A stretch of 64,000 nt of DNA from Arthrobacter sp. FW305-BF8 (lineage in GTDB: Bacteria > Actinomycetota > Actinomycetes > Actinomycetales > Micrococcaceae), in assembly GCF_021789315.1 (NCBI RefSeq), contig NZ_CP084561.1:4340001-4404000 (forward strand), read 5' to 3'. The notes under the pieces were generated by a model that ran no database searches, was not told the origin of the DNA, and saw only the letters and a program-made list of their open reading frames with translations. Positions 52,368 to 61,279 of the stretch are shown here, piece after piece. A program made the translations under genes and the position numbers. Position 1 is the stretch's first letter, and each line of letters starts with the position of its first letter.

Positions 52368-53216
52368 ATGCCCGCCACCGTGAACGAGTACCCCTTCTCG
52401 CAGGTCGACGTCTTTGCCCCCGGGCCCAGGCCCGGCAACCCGGTGGCCGTCGTCCATGGCGCCGACGGCCTGTCCGACGAGCAGATGCAAAGTTTCGCCA
52501 ACTGGACCAACCTCTCGGAAACCACCTTCCTGCTGAAGCCGACGCAACCGGAGGCGGACTACCGGCTCCGGATCTTCACCCCGGCATCCGAGCTTCCCTT
52601 CGCCGGCCACCCCACGCTCGGCTCCGCGCACGCGTGGCTGGAGAACGGCGGCCAGCCGCAGCGCCCCGGCGAACTCGTGCAGGAATGCGGGGTGGGCCTC
52701 GTCAGGATCAGCCAGACGGCCGGCGAACAGTTCTTCGAGGCCCCTCCGCTGCGCCGTTCCGGTCCCGTGAAACCCGAGGTGCTGGAGCAGGCCATCGCCA
52801 GCCTGGGCATCACGCCTGAGCAGGTCCTGGACAGCAACTGGGTGGACAACGGCCCGGGCTGGCTCGGCATTCGGCTCGCCTCGGCCCGGCAGGTGCTGGA
52901 CCTGACGCCGGACTTCGTGGCCATGGGCAAGCTGAACGTCGGCGTCATCGGCGCTTACGGGGACGGCGGCCCAACGGACTTTGAGGTGCGCGGGTTCGTT
53001 CCCGGCCTGGCCGTCCCCGAAGATCCGGTCACCGGCAGCCTGAACGCCGGCCTTGCGCAGTGGCTCATCGGGTCAGGTGTGGCGGAGGGCGGCTACACCG
53101 TCAGCCAGGGCACCGTCCTGGGCCGCGACGGCCGGCTGACCATCACCACCGAAGGCAGCAGCATCTGGGTGGGCGGCACCAGCCGCACCGTCATCAGGGG
53201 CAGCGTCTCCCTGTAA
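52368..53216 (+). CDS. PhzF-family isomerase/epimerase-like protein
   Basis: A 282-residue protein. The N-terminus has FSQVDVFAPGPRPGNPVAVV, then WTNLSETTFLL with the conserved Glu (about 47), and RIFTPASELPFAGHPTLGSA, the PhzF core. The C-terminal half carries VRGFVPGLAVPEDPVTGSLNAGL. PhzF members isomerise or epimerise small acids; only some make phenazines, and no phenazine genes are nearby. The ribosome site before ATG 52368 is weak. Confidence 0.85.
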   Translation: MPATVNEYPFSQVDVFAPGPRPGNPVAVVHGADGLSDEQMQSFANWTNLSETTFLLKPTQPEADYRLRIFTPASELPFAGHPTLGSAHAWLENGGQPQRPGELVQECGVGLVRISQTAGEQFFEAPPLRRSGPVKPEVLEQAIASLGITPEQVLDSNWVDNGPGWLGIRLASARQVLDLTPDFVAMGKLNVGVIGAYGDGGPTDFEVRGFVPGLAVPEDPVTGSLNAGLAQWLIGSGVAEGGYTVSQGTVLGRDGRLTITTEGSSIWVGGTSRTVIRGSVSL

Positions 53217-53584
53217 TTTCATACTCGGCTGGAATAAGACTGGAATAAGAACTGCCGGGGACGGGCGGTGCCCCATTGAACCTGCCCGCCCCAGTCTGTG
53301 GTGTCTCTTTGCTGATCTTCGTAGAGGTCTCTTGCGGGGCCGCGGCGCTTCTGCACGGCCCCTGGGAATACTGTCGCGCCGCAGGCTCAAGCCTGGCGCA
53401 ACATTGCGGCAGGATCGCCGCAAGATCCGGCGGGCGCCGCCGTCGGCCGTTCATGACGGCGGGCCCTATGCCGGTTGCGCACCTGTGCGCCGCCTGTGAA
53501 TCCGGCCCATCAACGTGAGGTGGGACTCAAAGCCGCAACGTTGCCCGGGCGCTGGCCGTTGGACTGGGAGACGGAAGGAGGCAC
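53217..53584. other. 368-base gap before the thymidylate-kinase-like gene
   Basis: An 11-base tandem repeat (GACTGGAATAA type) sits at 53228-53250. No protein-coding frame with a start is supported. The promoter for the 53585 gene must lie here. Confidence 0.45.
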
Positions 53585-54166
53585 ATGCTCATTGTTCTGA
53601 CAGGAATCGACGGTTCGGGAAAGACGACGGCGGCCCGTTCCCTGGTGGCGGCGGCCCGCGCGGAAGGCAGCAGGGCACTGCTGCTGAGCAACTATGCAGG
53701 CCGGCGGCGCATGTCCTTGCTCAGCGCCAGGCTCGGCATCCAATTGCCTGCCGGGCTTGCCGACGCGGCGGAAACCACCATGCGCGTCTTCAACGTGCTG
53801 GTGTCCACGGGCCGGGCAGCCCGCTTCGAGGGGCTGGTTGTTATGGACCGGCACCTCCACTGCCAGCTGGCGCTGCGCGAGGCAAGGGGCCTGCGCCGCG
53901 GGCGGTTTCTCCCCTGGCTGCTCCGCACCCTCCCGGCCCCGGAAATAGTCCTCCATCTCGACGTGAGCCCCGACGAGGCGCACCGGCGGATTCTGGCACG
54001 CGGCACGGACGAGGAATCCCTGGCCGACCTGACAGCCCTGCGGAACGCCTACCGCGCGCTGCCCGAGTACGCGGACATGGTTAAGATCGACGCCGGCGGC
54101 CCGCCTGCGGATGTGCTCGTCGGGCTGATCGATGCCGTGGATTTCCAAGATCAACTCAAGGTTTAG
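53585..54166 (+). CDS. Thymidylate-kinase-like P-loop kinase
   Basis: A 193-residue protein, GGAAGGAGG before ATG 53585. LTGIDGSGKTTAARSL is the P-loop. VVMDRHLHCQLA has the DR(Y/H) motif that holds the phosphate acceptor, and LHLDVSPDEAHRRILARG is the LID area. It is close to dTMP kinase but stands with an SRPBCC gene and a glycan cluster, not with DNA-replication genes. It may phosphorylate a nucleoside monophosphate for sugar activation. The true substrate is uncertain. Confidence 0.75.
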   Translation: MLIVLTGIDGSGKTTAARSLVAAARAEGSRALLLSNYAGRRRMSLLSARLGIQLPAGLADAAETTMRVFNVLVSTGRAARFEGLVVMDRHLHCQLALREARGLRRGRFLPWLLRTLPAPEIVLHLDVSPDEAHRRILARGTDEESLADLTALRNAYRALPEYADMVKIDAGGPPADVLVGLIDAVDFQDQLKV

Positions 54167-54437
54167 TCAAGAATTCCCGAAACGGCCGAACACGCCTTTC
54201 CGGAAGCCCATCCGGCTGTACATTAGTGCCAGCTCTCCTCTTTCCCCCCAAATCGGAGCGCTGGAAGCCTCCGCGCTGGAGTCCTTTGATTCGCGCGGAG
54301 GCTTCCCCTTTTCACCCACGCAACCACGGTCCGGGCACCGCCGGCTCTGGCCACGCTCCGCCGTCGACGATATAGTAAGCAAGCTGATGACTTCGGATTC
54401 CGGACCATCATCTGTTCACTTCGACGAAGGAGACACT

Positions 54438-55382
54438 ATGAGCACGAGGGTTGAGAAGCGCATTCTGGTGAACGTGCCGGTCAGCACGGCATACAACCAG
54501 TGGACCCAGTTCGAAGACTTCCCGCACTTCATGGGCGGCGTCAAAAAAGTGACCCAACTCAGCGACGACCGCCTCGAATGGGTCGCTGAGATCGCGGGCG
54601 TGAAGCGCAAGTGGGAGGCGAGAATCCTCGAGCAGCAGCCGGACCGGAAGGTTGCCTGGGCTGCCACTGAGGGTGCCACCAACGCGGGCTCCGTGGAGTT
54701 TGAAGACGTGGGCGGCGGCCAGACCTCCATCAAGCTGTTCATCGACTACGAACCCGAAGGGATCGTAGAGAAGATCGGCGACAAGCTGCACGTCGTGGAA
54801 CACCAGGCGGAGTCCGACCTCAAGAGGTTCAAGGCATTCATCGAGGACGAAGGCTACGCCAGCGGCGCCTGGCGGGGTTCCGTCAACGAAGGCGGCTCGG
54901 TGGGCACCCCGGGCGTTGAGCACGCTGCCGGATCGCTCGGCGACAGCGGCAAGGCCGGCGTCTCCGGCAAGATGGCTGCCGCAGCCGGCGTGGCCGCTGC
55001 AGCAGGCGCAGCCGCGGCAGTTGCCGCGGGCGGGAAGGACAAGGACGCCGACACCGTGTATGTCGTCGACGAAACCGTCACCCCTGTGGTGCCGGAGTAC
55101 ACCGAAACCACGGTGGTCACAGACACGACGGGTACCCCGGGCTTCGCCGGAGGAACGGCGGCGGACACTGTTTCGGGCACGTCTGCGGCCGGCGCCGGTT
55201 CGGCACTGACGGACGAGACCGTCGCCCATCCCTTCGACCAGACCAACGGCCTGATTGACGACGAAGGCGACTCGGACGAAACCGCGGCAAGCGACACGCG
55301 AAGCGCGGCAGACCGGGCCGAACGCGAAGACGGCGGCCCCGGCACCCTCCCGCCCCTTGGCGGTACGTCCGGCCAGCACTAG
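54438..55382 (+). CDS. SRPBCC-fold (polyketide-cyclase-like) protein with long low-complexity tail
   Basis: A 314-residue protein, GAAGGAGA before ATG 54438. Residues 1-140 form an SRPBCC ligand-binding domain (VEKRILVNVPVSTAYNQWTQF, FPHFMGGVKKV, KLFIDYEPEGIVEKIGDKL). An Ala-rich stretch at about 175-195 and an acidic Ser/Thr/Gly/Asp tail follow, ending in PPLGGTSGQH. Such proteins are found in many high-GC Gram-positives and may bind lipids, with stress links. A T-tract terminator follows. Confidence 0.82.
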   Translation: MSTRVEKRILVNVPVSTAYNQWTQFEDFPHFMGGVKKVTQLSDDRLEWVAEIAGVKRKWEARILEQQPDRKVAWAATEGATNAGSVEFEDVGGGQTSIKLFIDYEPEGIVEKIGDKLHVVEHQAESDLKRFKAFIEDEGYASGAWRGSVNEGGSVGTPGVEHAAGSLGDSGKAGVSGKMAAAAGVAAAAGAAAAVAAGGKDKDADTVYVVDETVTPVVPEYTETTVVTDTTGTPGFAGGTAADTVSGTSAAGAGSALTDETVAHPFDQTNGLIDDEGDSDETAASDTRSAADRAEREDGGPGTLPPLGGTSGQH

Positions 55383-55405
55383 GCAGCACCAGGACAGAAA
55401 CACCC

Positions 55406-55440
55406 AAAAACGACGGCGGGCTCTCCCCGCCGTCGTTTTT
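55406..55440 (+). terminator. Rho-independent terminator of the SRPBCC gene
   Basis: A perfect 15-base stem (AAAAACGACGGCGGG and complement) with a 5-base loop ends in TTTTT. The stem shares GACGGCGGG with the hairpins at 6456 and 8390. Confidence 0.9.
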
Positions 55441-55691
55441 CCATTCACCGCCCTAAATGCCCTGCCTGAACGCTTTATTTTGAGCATTGACCTCCGCGGG
55501 GTGCAGTGGCAACGTGGGATTTACCTTTCATGCCCCATGGCGGGGGCTCCGCACAGGCCATTGCTTGCCCCGCTTGCGCCCGGCAAGCACCACTCGATAT
55601 TTCAATAGTCGCGGCATAGATGCCGCAGCGCCCGGACACTATGGGAGTTCTTCAGCCGTTCTCCCGTATCCGAGCAAGTCGTCTCATTGAG

Positions 55692-55729
55692 GCCTGCCGA
55701 AACAAAAGTTGTCATTCGATTCGGCAGGC
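55692..55729 (+). promoter_or_regulatory. Leader hairpin just before the first glycosyltransferase gene
   Basis: A perfect 10-base stem, GCCTGCCGAA (55692-55701) with 55720-55729, and an 18-base loop end four bases before the GGGGGA ribosome site of the gene at 55743. It may control translation or entry into the glycan operon. A smaller 6-base hairpin is at 55611-55626. Confidence 0.55.
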
Positions 55730-55742
55730 AGTGGGGGACCAC

Positions 55743-56972
55743 ATGGACCGCTTAAGGATTGTTCTTTATTCACACGACTCGGTGGGCCTCGGCCACGTGC
55801 GGCGCAACCTCGCGCTGGCCCATGCCCTGAGTAACCAGCTTCCCGTCCTGACCGGCCGCGATGTGACGGGCATCCTCGTTTCCGGCACGGCGCTGGCTCC
55901 CGGGTTCGACGTTCCTGCAGGCTGGGACTGGATCATCCTGCCTGCGGTGGAAAAGGGGCCAGCCGGCTACCAGCCCCGCAACCTTAGCGTCCCGATGCAG
56001 GACCTGGTCTCGCTTCGCGCAGGCCTGCTCGACTCTGTGCTGGGCGGGTTCCTCCCCGACCTCGTGGTGGTTGACCGCCACGCGACGGGCATCCACCGTG
56101 AACTGGAATCAGCCCTGCGCCGCGCGCGCGCAGCCGGGTCCGTCCGCACGGTGCTGGGGCTGCGGGAGATCCTGGATGCCCCTGAAGCGGCCATCGCTGA
56201 GTGGGAGAGGGTGGGCGGCGCGCCCGTGGTCAACGACCTGTTTGACGCCATCTGGGTCTACGGCGATCCCGCCGTGCATAACCCCGTTGCCACGGGCGAG
56301 ATCCCGCCGTCCGTGCAACAACTGATCCACTTCACGGGCTACCTCGCGGCCGGCAGACCGGCGGCTCCGGGAAACCTAACAATGCCGGGTCCCTACTTCA
56401 TGACGACGGTGGGCGGCGGTTCCGACGGACACGCGCTGGCCGCCTTGGCGGCGGAGGCGGAACTGCCGGAGGGCGTCGGGCACCTGATCGTCGCGGGACC
56501 CCAGATGCCGGCAGAGCAGCTCGCAGACCTGCGCCGGCGGGCCGGAGCAGGCGTCAGGATCATCGAGAGGCTTGATGGCATGGTGCCCCACCTGCGCGGT
56601 GCCCAGGCCATTGTGTCCATGGGCGGTTACAACACCGTCTGCGAAATCATGAGCACCGACGTTCCCGCCCTGATTGTGCCGCGCATCCACTCGCGGTCCG
56701 AGCAGCGGATCAGGGCCGCTTCCCTGGCTTCCGCGGGCTACATGGAATATCGCGAGATCGGCACGCTCACGCCGGGCGCCCTCTCCCGGTGGCTGGCTCG
56801 CCGGCTGGGCACGAAGGTGGACCGCGGACGGGCGCTGCTCAACGGGCTGGTCCGCGTGCCGCATCTGGCGGCCGAACTCCTGCAGCCCGAGCTGATCCCC
56901 GCCGTCGGCAGCGTCAACAGTGCCAGCAGCGTCAGCAGCGTCAGGGAAGGTGCAGCACATGCTGCAGTCTGA
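55743..56972 (+). CDS. Predicted glycosyltransferase (COG4671/MurG-like, GT-B fold)
   Basis: A 409-residue protein from ATG 55743; the frame extends up to 55620 but GGGGGA supports this start. The N-terminus RIVLYSHDSVGLGHVRRNLALA and the C-terminal MGGYNTVCEIMSTDVPALIVPR, with HSRSEQRIRA, are typical of MurG-like predicted glycosyltransferases using a nucleotide sugar. The C-terminus has Ser/Val repeats (SVNSASSVSSVRE) encoded by repeated AGCGTCAGC units. It overlaps the next gene by 14 bases. Confidence 0.83.
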   Translation: MDRLRIVLYSHDSVGLGHVRRNLALAHALSNQLPVLTGRDVTGILVSGTALAPGFDVPAGWDWIILPAVEKGPAGYQPRNLSVPMQDLVSLRAGLLDSVLGGFLPDLVVVDRHATGIHRELESALRRARAAGSVRTVLGLREILDAPEAAIAEWERVGGAPVVNDLFDAIWVYGDPAVHNPVATGEIPPSVQQLIHFTGYLAAGRPAAPGNLTMPGPYFMTTVGGGSDGHALAALAAEAELPEGVGHLIVAGPQMPAEQLADLRRRAGAGVRIIERLDGMVPHLRGAQAIVSMGGYNTVCEIMSTDVPALIVPRIHSRSEQRIRAASLASAGYMEYREIGTLTPGALSRWLARRLGTKVDRGRALLNGLVRVPHLAAELLQPELIPAVGSVNSASSVSSVREGAAHAAV

Positions 56973-58179
56973 ACCGGCCACTGCCTACATCCTCAAGATG
57001 TACCCGCGGTTCTCCGAGACGTTCATCGTCTCGGAGATTCTGGCACGCGAGGCAGCCGGGGACAGGATCGAGATCTTCTCCCTGCGCCCGCCCGACGATC
57101 CGCGGTTCCATCCCGAACTCGCCCGCGTCAAAGCTCCCGTGACATATATCGGCCGGCCGAAAAGTGCCATCGGCGTGTGGAATGTATTCCGCGCGGCCGA
57201 GGCCGCCGGTCTGGCCCCCGCCGTCGCCCGGCTTTTCTCGGAACTGGCCACCACCGAATCGAATGATGCCATCCAGGCCATCAGCCTCGCCGTCGCCCTG
57301 AAGGACCGCAACGTCCGGCACCTGCACGTCCACTTTGCGTCCACCCCCACCAGCGTGGCCAGGCTGGCCTCGGCCATCACCGGCATCCCCTATTCCTTCA
57401 CGGCGCATGCTGTGGACATCTTCCTGGACTCCGTCAGCCAGGACGATCTGCGGATCAAGTTCGCCCAGGCCCACCATTCCGTGACGATCAGCGAGTACAA
57501 CCTGCGCTTTCTGCGCCGCCTCTTCCCGGACGCCACCTCCCGCCTCCACCTGGTGCGGAACGGCCTGGAGCTGGACCGGTTCCCCTACCGGGATCCTCGC
57601 CCGCCAGGGGCGACTGTCCGGGTGGCCGCCGTCGGCCGGCTGGTGGAAAAGAAAGGGTTCCAGTACTTGCTGCCAGCCGCAGCGGAGCTGGTGGCCCAGG
57701 GATTTCCGTTGGACCTGCGGATCGCCGGCACGGGGGTGCTGGCCGAACAGCTGCAGTCCACGGTGGAACAGCTCGGGCTGGTGCGGAGTGTGCGGTTGCT
57801 GGGCCCGCAGACGCAGGACCAGGTCCACGAATTGCTGGATTCGGCCGATGCCTTCATCGCACCCTGCGTGGTGGCGTCCGACGGCAACGCGGACGGCATG
57901 CCCACAGTCCTGCTCGAGGCCATGGCCGCCGGTGTTCCGTGCATCTCCACGGCCGTCACCGGCATCCCCGAGGCGGTACGCAACGGGCGCACCGGGATAC
58001 TGACCCGGCCCGGACAGCCCCATCTGCTGGCCCAGGCGATCCGCCGCATCAGCTCGCCCGCCACCGACCGGGTTGCGATGGCCCGCAACGCCCGGGCGCT
58101 GATCGAAAAGGACTACGACGTGCGGCGGCAGGCGGTTGCGCTCCGGGCCCTGTCGCTGGACGCAAGGAAGGTGGCCTGA
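56959..58179 (+). CDS. Glycosyltransferase family 4 (GT-B)
   Basis: A 406-residue protein. ATG 56959 has GGAAGG upstream. KMYPRFSETFIVSEILA begins the fold, HLHVHFASTPTSVARLAS and YSFTAHAVDIFLD follow, and the donor site has VGRLVEKKGFQYLL and GMPTVLLEAMAAGVPCIST (the EX7E-type element). The inferred role is adding a sugar to a growing glycan or lipid. It is second in the coupled run. Confidence 0.88.
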   Translation: MLQSEPATAYILKMYPRFSETFIVSEILAREAAGDRIEIFSLRPPDDPRFHPELARVKAPVTYIGRPKSAIGVWNVFRAAEAAGLAPAVARLFSELATTESNDAIQAISLAVALKDRNVRHLHVHFASTPTSVARLASAITGIPYSFTAHAVDIFLDSVSQDDLRIKFAQAHHSVTISEYNLRFLRRLFPDATSRLHLVRNGLELDRFPYRDPRPPGATVRVAAVGRLVEKKGFQYLLPAAAELVAQGFPLDLRIAGTGVLAEQLQSTVEQLGLVRSVRLLGPQTQDQVHELLDSADAFIAPCVVASDGNADGMPTVLLEAMAAGVPCISTAVTGIPEAVRNGRTGILTRPGQPHLLAQAIRRISSPATDRVAMARNARALIEKDYDVRRQAVALRALSLDARKVA

Positions 58180-59360
58180 TGCGCGTCGCCTACGTCTGCG
58201 CCGACCCCGGAGTTCCCGTTTTCGGCACCAAGGGATCCTCCGTCCATCTGCAGGAGATCGCGCGGGCCTGGCGCCGGGCCGGAGCCGAGGTCACGGTCTA
58301 CTGCACCCGCGCTGGAGCCGGCCGGCCTCCCGATCTGGCCGATCTCGCCGTCGTTGAACTTCCTCCCCGCCCTGCCGACGGGGAAGAGCGCGAGCGTGCC
58401 ATCGATGAGGCCGCGGCGGGTCTGGCCGATGCCGTGATCCGCGACGGCTGCGACGTGGTCTATGAGCGCTACTCGCTGTTCAGCGTAGCCCTGGCCTCGG
58501 TGGCGGACGCGCTTGGTGCCCCCGCGGTCCTCGAAGCCAACGCGCCGCTGATCGAGGAGCAGCAGCGGTACCGGCAACTCTTCGACGTCCGCCTCGCTGA
58601 TGCCGCGCTGCGCCGCAACGCGCTGGCCGCTGACGTGGTGGCCTGCGTCTCGGAGCCCGTGGCGCAGTGGGTGGAGCGCAGGGTTCCCAGCGCCAGGACG
58701 CTGCTGGCACCCAATGGCGTGAACACCGAACGGGTACGGGCCCGGCCGCGCGGCCGCCGGCATCCCGGCCACCTCACCGTGGGATTTGTGGGAACGCTGA
58801 AGCCGTGGCACGGAGTCCCGGGCTTGCTCACAGCGGTGGCGATGGCAAACGAGGATTCCGCCAACGGAGCCCTGGCGGGCGCCGGCTGCAGATGGACTGT
58901 AAAAATCATTGGCGACGGACCCGGCAGGCAGGACCTGCAACGGGCGGCAGCTGGACTGGGCGTGGAGGCCGAGTTCACGGGAGCGGTGCCCCCGGATGAC
59001 GTGCCCGGGCTGCTGCACCAGTGTGATGCCGCGGCCGCACCGTACCCGCGGCCCGTCCCCGGCCGGGACGACTACTTTTCGCCGCTGAAGGTCTACGAGT
59101 ACCTCGCCGCCGGCATGCCGGTCGTGGCCACGGCAGTGGGCCAGATACCGTCCATTGTGGAGGACGGACGCACCGGACTGCTCGTCCCGCCCGGTGACGC
59201 GTCGGCTTTCGCCGCGGCGCTGCGGCGCCTGGCTGCGGACGCCGCGCTCCGCGAGCGCCTGGGCACCCAGGCGAGGGCCGCCGCCGTCGGGCTCTACAGC
59301 TGGGACGGCGTGCTGTCCCGGATTACCGCTGCGCTGCCCATCACCCAAGAGGTGGCATGA
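58179..59360 (+). CDS. Glycosyltransferase family 4 (GT-B)
   Basis: A 393-residue protein starting at ATG 58179 inside the previous TGA (TGATG). Features: FGTKGSSVHLQEIARAWRR, CDVVYERYSLF, NGVNTERVRARP, VGFVGTLKPWHGV and PLKVYEYLAAGMPVVAT. It is a second donor/acceptor activity in the same cluster. The 3' end overlaps the ABC transporter gene by four bases. Confidence 0.88.
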   Translation: MRVAYVCADPGVPVFGTKGSSVHLQEIARAWRRAGAEVTVYCTRAGAGRPPDLADLAVVELPPRPADGEERERAIDEAAAGLADAVIRDGCDVVYERYSLFSVALASVADALGAPAVLEANAPLIEEQQRYRQLFDVRLADAALRRNALAADVVACVSEPVAQWVERRVPSARTLLAPNGVNTERVRARPRGRRHPGHLTVGFVGTLKPWHGVPGLLTAVAMANEDSANGALAGAGCRWTVKIIGDGPGRQDLQRAAAGLGVEAEFTGAVPPDDVPGLLHQCDAAAAPYPRPVPGRDDYFSPLKVYEYLAAGMPVVATAVGQIPSIVEDGRTGLLVPPGDASAFAAALRRLAADAALRERLGTQARAAAVGLYSWDGVLSRITAALPITQEVA

Positions 59361-61279
59361 TGAGCGCGACCCCCTCCCGGGCAAGCCCCGCCCGCTCCTC
59401 GCGCCGGGCCAGGCGTGCTCGCCCCGCCAGGCCGGAATCCGGGCTCCGCCGCACGCTGCGCTGTGTGCGCCCGCACTTGCAGGGCCACCGGTGGCTGATG
59501 GCGGGCGGCTTCTCCGCCCTGGCGTTCGACGTCATCTTCCGCTTAGTGGAGCCATGGCCGGTGAAGATGGTGGTGGACGCCGTCTCCCGCGCCCTGGGCG
59601 CCACCCTGCACAAGCCCGGGCCTTCCATGGACGCCAACGTGCAGACACTCATCCTGTGTGGGGCGGCGGTGGTGGCCATCAGCATTGGACGCGCCATTGC
59701 CAACTACTGGTCGGCCATCTGCTTCGCACTGGTCGGGTCCAGGGTGGCATCCGATCTGCGGGCGAGGGCCTTCCGCCATGTGCAAAGCCTCTCCATGCGC
59801 CACCACACGCGCGCCTCCACCGGCGACACGGTCCAGCGGCTCGTCGGGGACGTGTCCCGGCTGCAGGAGGTCGCGGTCACCGCCGGCCTGCCTCTGCTGG
59901 GCAACACCATCACCCTGGTTCTGATGACCGGCATCCTGCTGTGGCTCGACCCGCTGCTCTCCCTGGTGGTGTTCCTGGCCGGCGGGGTGTTCGCGCTGCT
60001 TTCCCGCGCCAGCTCGGGCCCCATCACCGCGGCCGCCGGCAGCTCCCGCAAAGGCGAAGGACACCTCGCCACCACGGCGGCGCAAACTCTCGGCGCGATC
60101 CGTGAAGTCCAGGCCTATGGGCTGGAGGACACCATCAGCTCCGGCTTCCGCAAGAGCAACCAGGCCACCCTCGGAACCGGCGTCGCCGCGCTGCGGCTGG
60201 CGGCCGGTTTGGAGCGGCGCACCGACGTGCTGATCGGGATTGCGACGGCGGTGGTCCTGGCCGGTGGCGGCTGGCGCGTCCTAGAGCACGCGATCACCCC
60301 CGGCGACCTCGTGGTGTTCCTGATGTACCTCAAAACCGGAATGAAGCCGCTGAAGGACCTGGCCAAACAGACCGGCCGGATCGCGCGCGCCACCGCCTCC
60401 GGCGAGCGCGTCGCGGACCTCCTCGAGGCCCAGACGGACCTGCCTGAGGCCCCCCACGCCCGCCCCCTGCGCAGCGCCGCCCCGGACATCGTCCTGGACA
60501 ACGTCTTCGCCGGGCACGGCGACGGGACGGTGCTGCACGGCATCACCCTGACCATCCCGGCCGGCGAACACCTCGCCATCCTGGGCCCCTCCGGCGCCGG
60601 CAAGTCCACGCTGGCCAGCCTGATCCTGCGCATGATCGACCCCAGCACCGGATGCGTCCGGATCGGCGGCGAAGACCTGCGCGATCTCAGGATCGCCTCC
60701 GTCCGCTCGCACGTGTCCATCCTGCTGCAGGACTCGGTGCTCTTCGGTACCTCCGTGCGGGACAACATCCGCTTCGGCCGGCTCGACGCCACAGACCAGG
60801 ACATCGAGAAGGCCGCCGCCCTGGCCCAGGCAGACGGATTCGTGCGCGCCCTGCCCAACGGCTACGACACCGTCCTGGGCGAGGCGGCAAAGGACCTCTC
60901 CGGCGGCCAGCGGCAACGGATTGCCATCGCCCGCGCCATCCTCCGCGAAGCGCCCATCGTCATTCTGGACGAGGCCACGGCAGGCCTCGATCCCGTGTCG
61001 CGGAACTCCGTCCTGCAGGCCCTCGCCGCCCTCACCCGGGGGCGCACCTCCATCACCATCACCCACGATGCGCACTCCGCGCGGTCCTGCGACCGCGTCG
61101 TCTGGCTAGAACACGGCCGCATCGTCGAAGCCGGGCGGCCCGAAGACCTGGTTCGGGATTCCGGCACCCGGTTCGCCCACTGGATGGCGGACCAGGACCC
61201 CGGCGTGCACCACCCGCCTCGCGAAGCCGGCATGGCGGCCGGCCCTAACCCCGGCGAACTCAGGCAGGAGGTGCCGTGA
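59357..61279 (+). CDS. ABC exporter (fused membrane + ATPase), glycan cluster
   Basis: A 640-residue half-transporter, ATG 59357 in ATGATGA overlap. A basic N-terminus, six helices, then GPSGAGKST (Walker A), DLSGGQRQR (signature), IVILDEATAG (Walker B with Glu) and TITHDAHS (H-loop). All catalytic residues are intact, so a homodimer is likely. Embedded among glycosyltransferases, it may flip a glycolipid or export a glycoconjugate. It ends in GTGA overlap with the next gene. Confidence 0.86.
   Translation: MMSATPSRASPARSSRRARRARPARPESGLRRTLRCVRPHLQGHRWLMAGGFSALAFDVIFRLVEPWPVKMVVDAVSRALGATLHKPGPSMDANVQTLILCGAAVVAISIGRAIANYWSAICFALVGSRVASDLRARAFRHVQSLSMRHHTRASTGDTVQRLVGDVSRLQEVAVTAGLPLLGNTITLVLMTGILLWLDPLLSLVVFLAGGVFALLSRASSGPITAAAGSSRKGEGHLATTAAQTLGAIREVQAYGLEDTISSGFRKSNQATLGTGVAALRLAAGLERRTDVLIGIATAVVLAGGGWRVLEHAITPGDLVVFLMYLKTGMKPLKDLAKQTGRIARATASGERVADLLEAQTDLPEAPHARPLRSAAPDIVLDNVFAGHGDGTVLHGITLTIPAGEHLAILGPSGAGKSTLASLILRMIDPSTGCVRIGGEDLRDLRIASVRSHVSILLQDSVLFGTSVRDNIRFGRLDATDQDIEKAAALAQADGFVRALPNGYDTVLGEAAKDLSGGQRQRIAIARAILREAPIVILDEATAGLDPVSRNSVLQALAALTRGRTSITITHDAHSARSCDRVVWLEHGRIVEAGRPEDLVRDSGTRFAHWMADQDPGVHHPPREAGMAAGPNPGELRQEVP

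Noticed and set aside
52368..53216. A phenazine pathway suggested by the PhzF-like gene
   Set aside because: No other phz genes are nearby, and PhzF-like proteins are widespread in genomes without phenazines.
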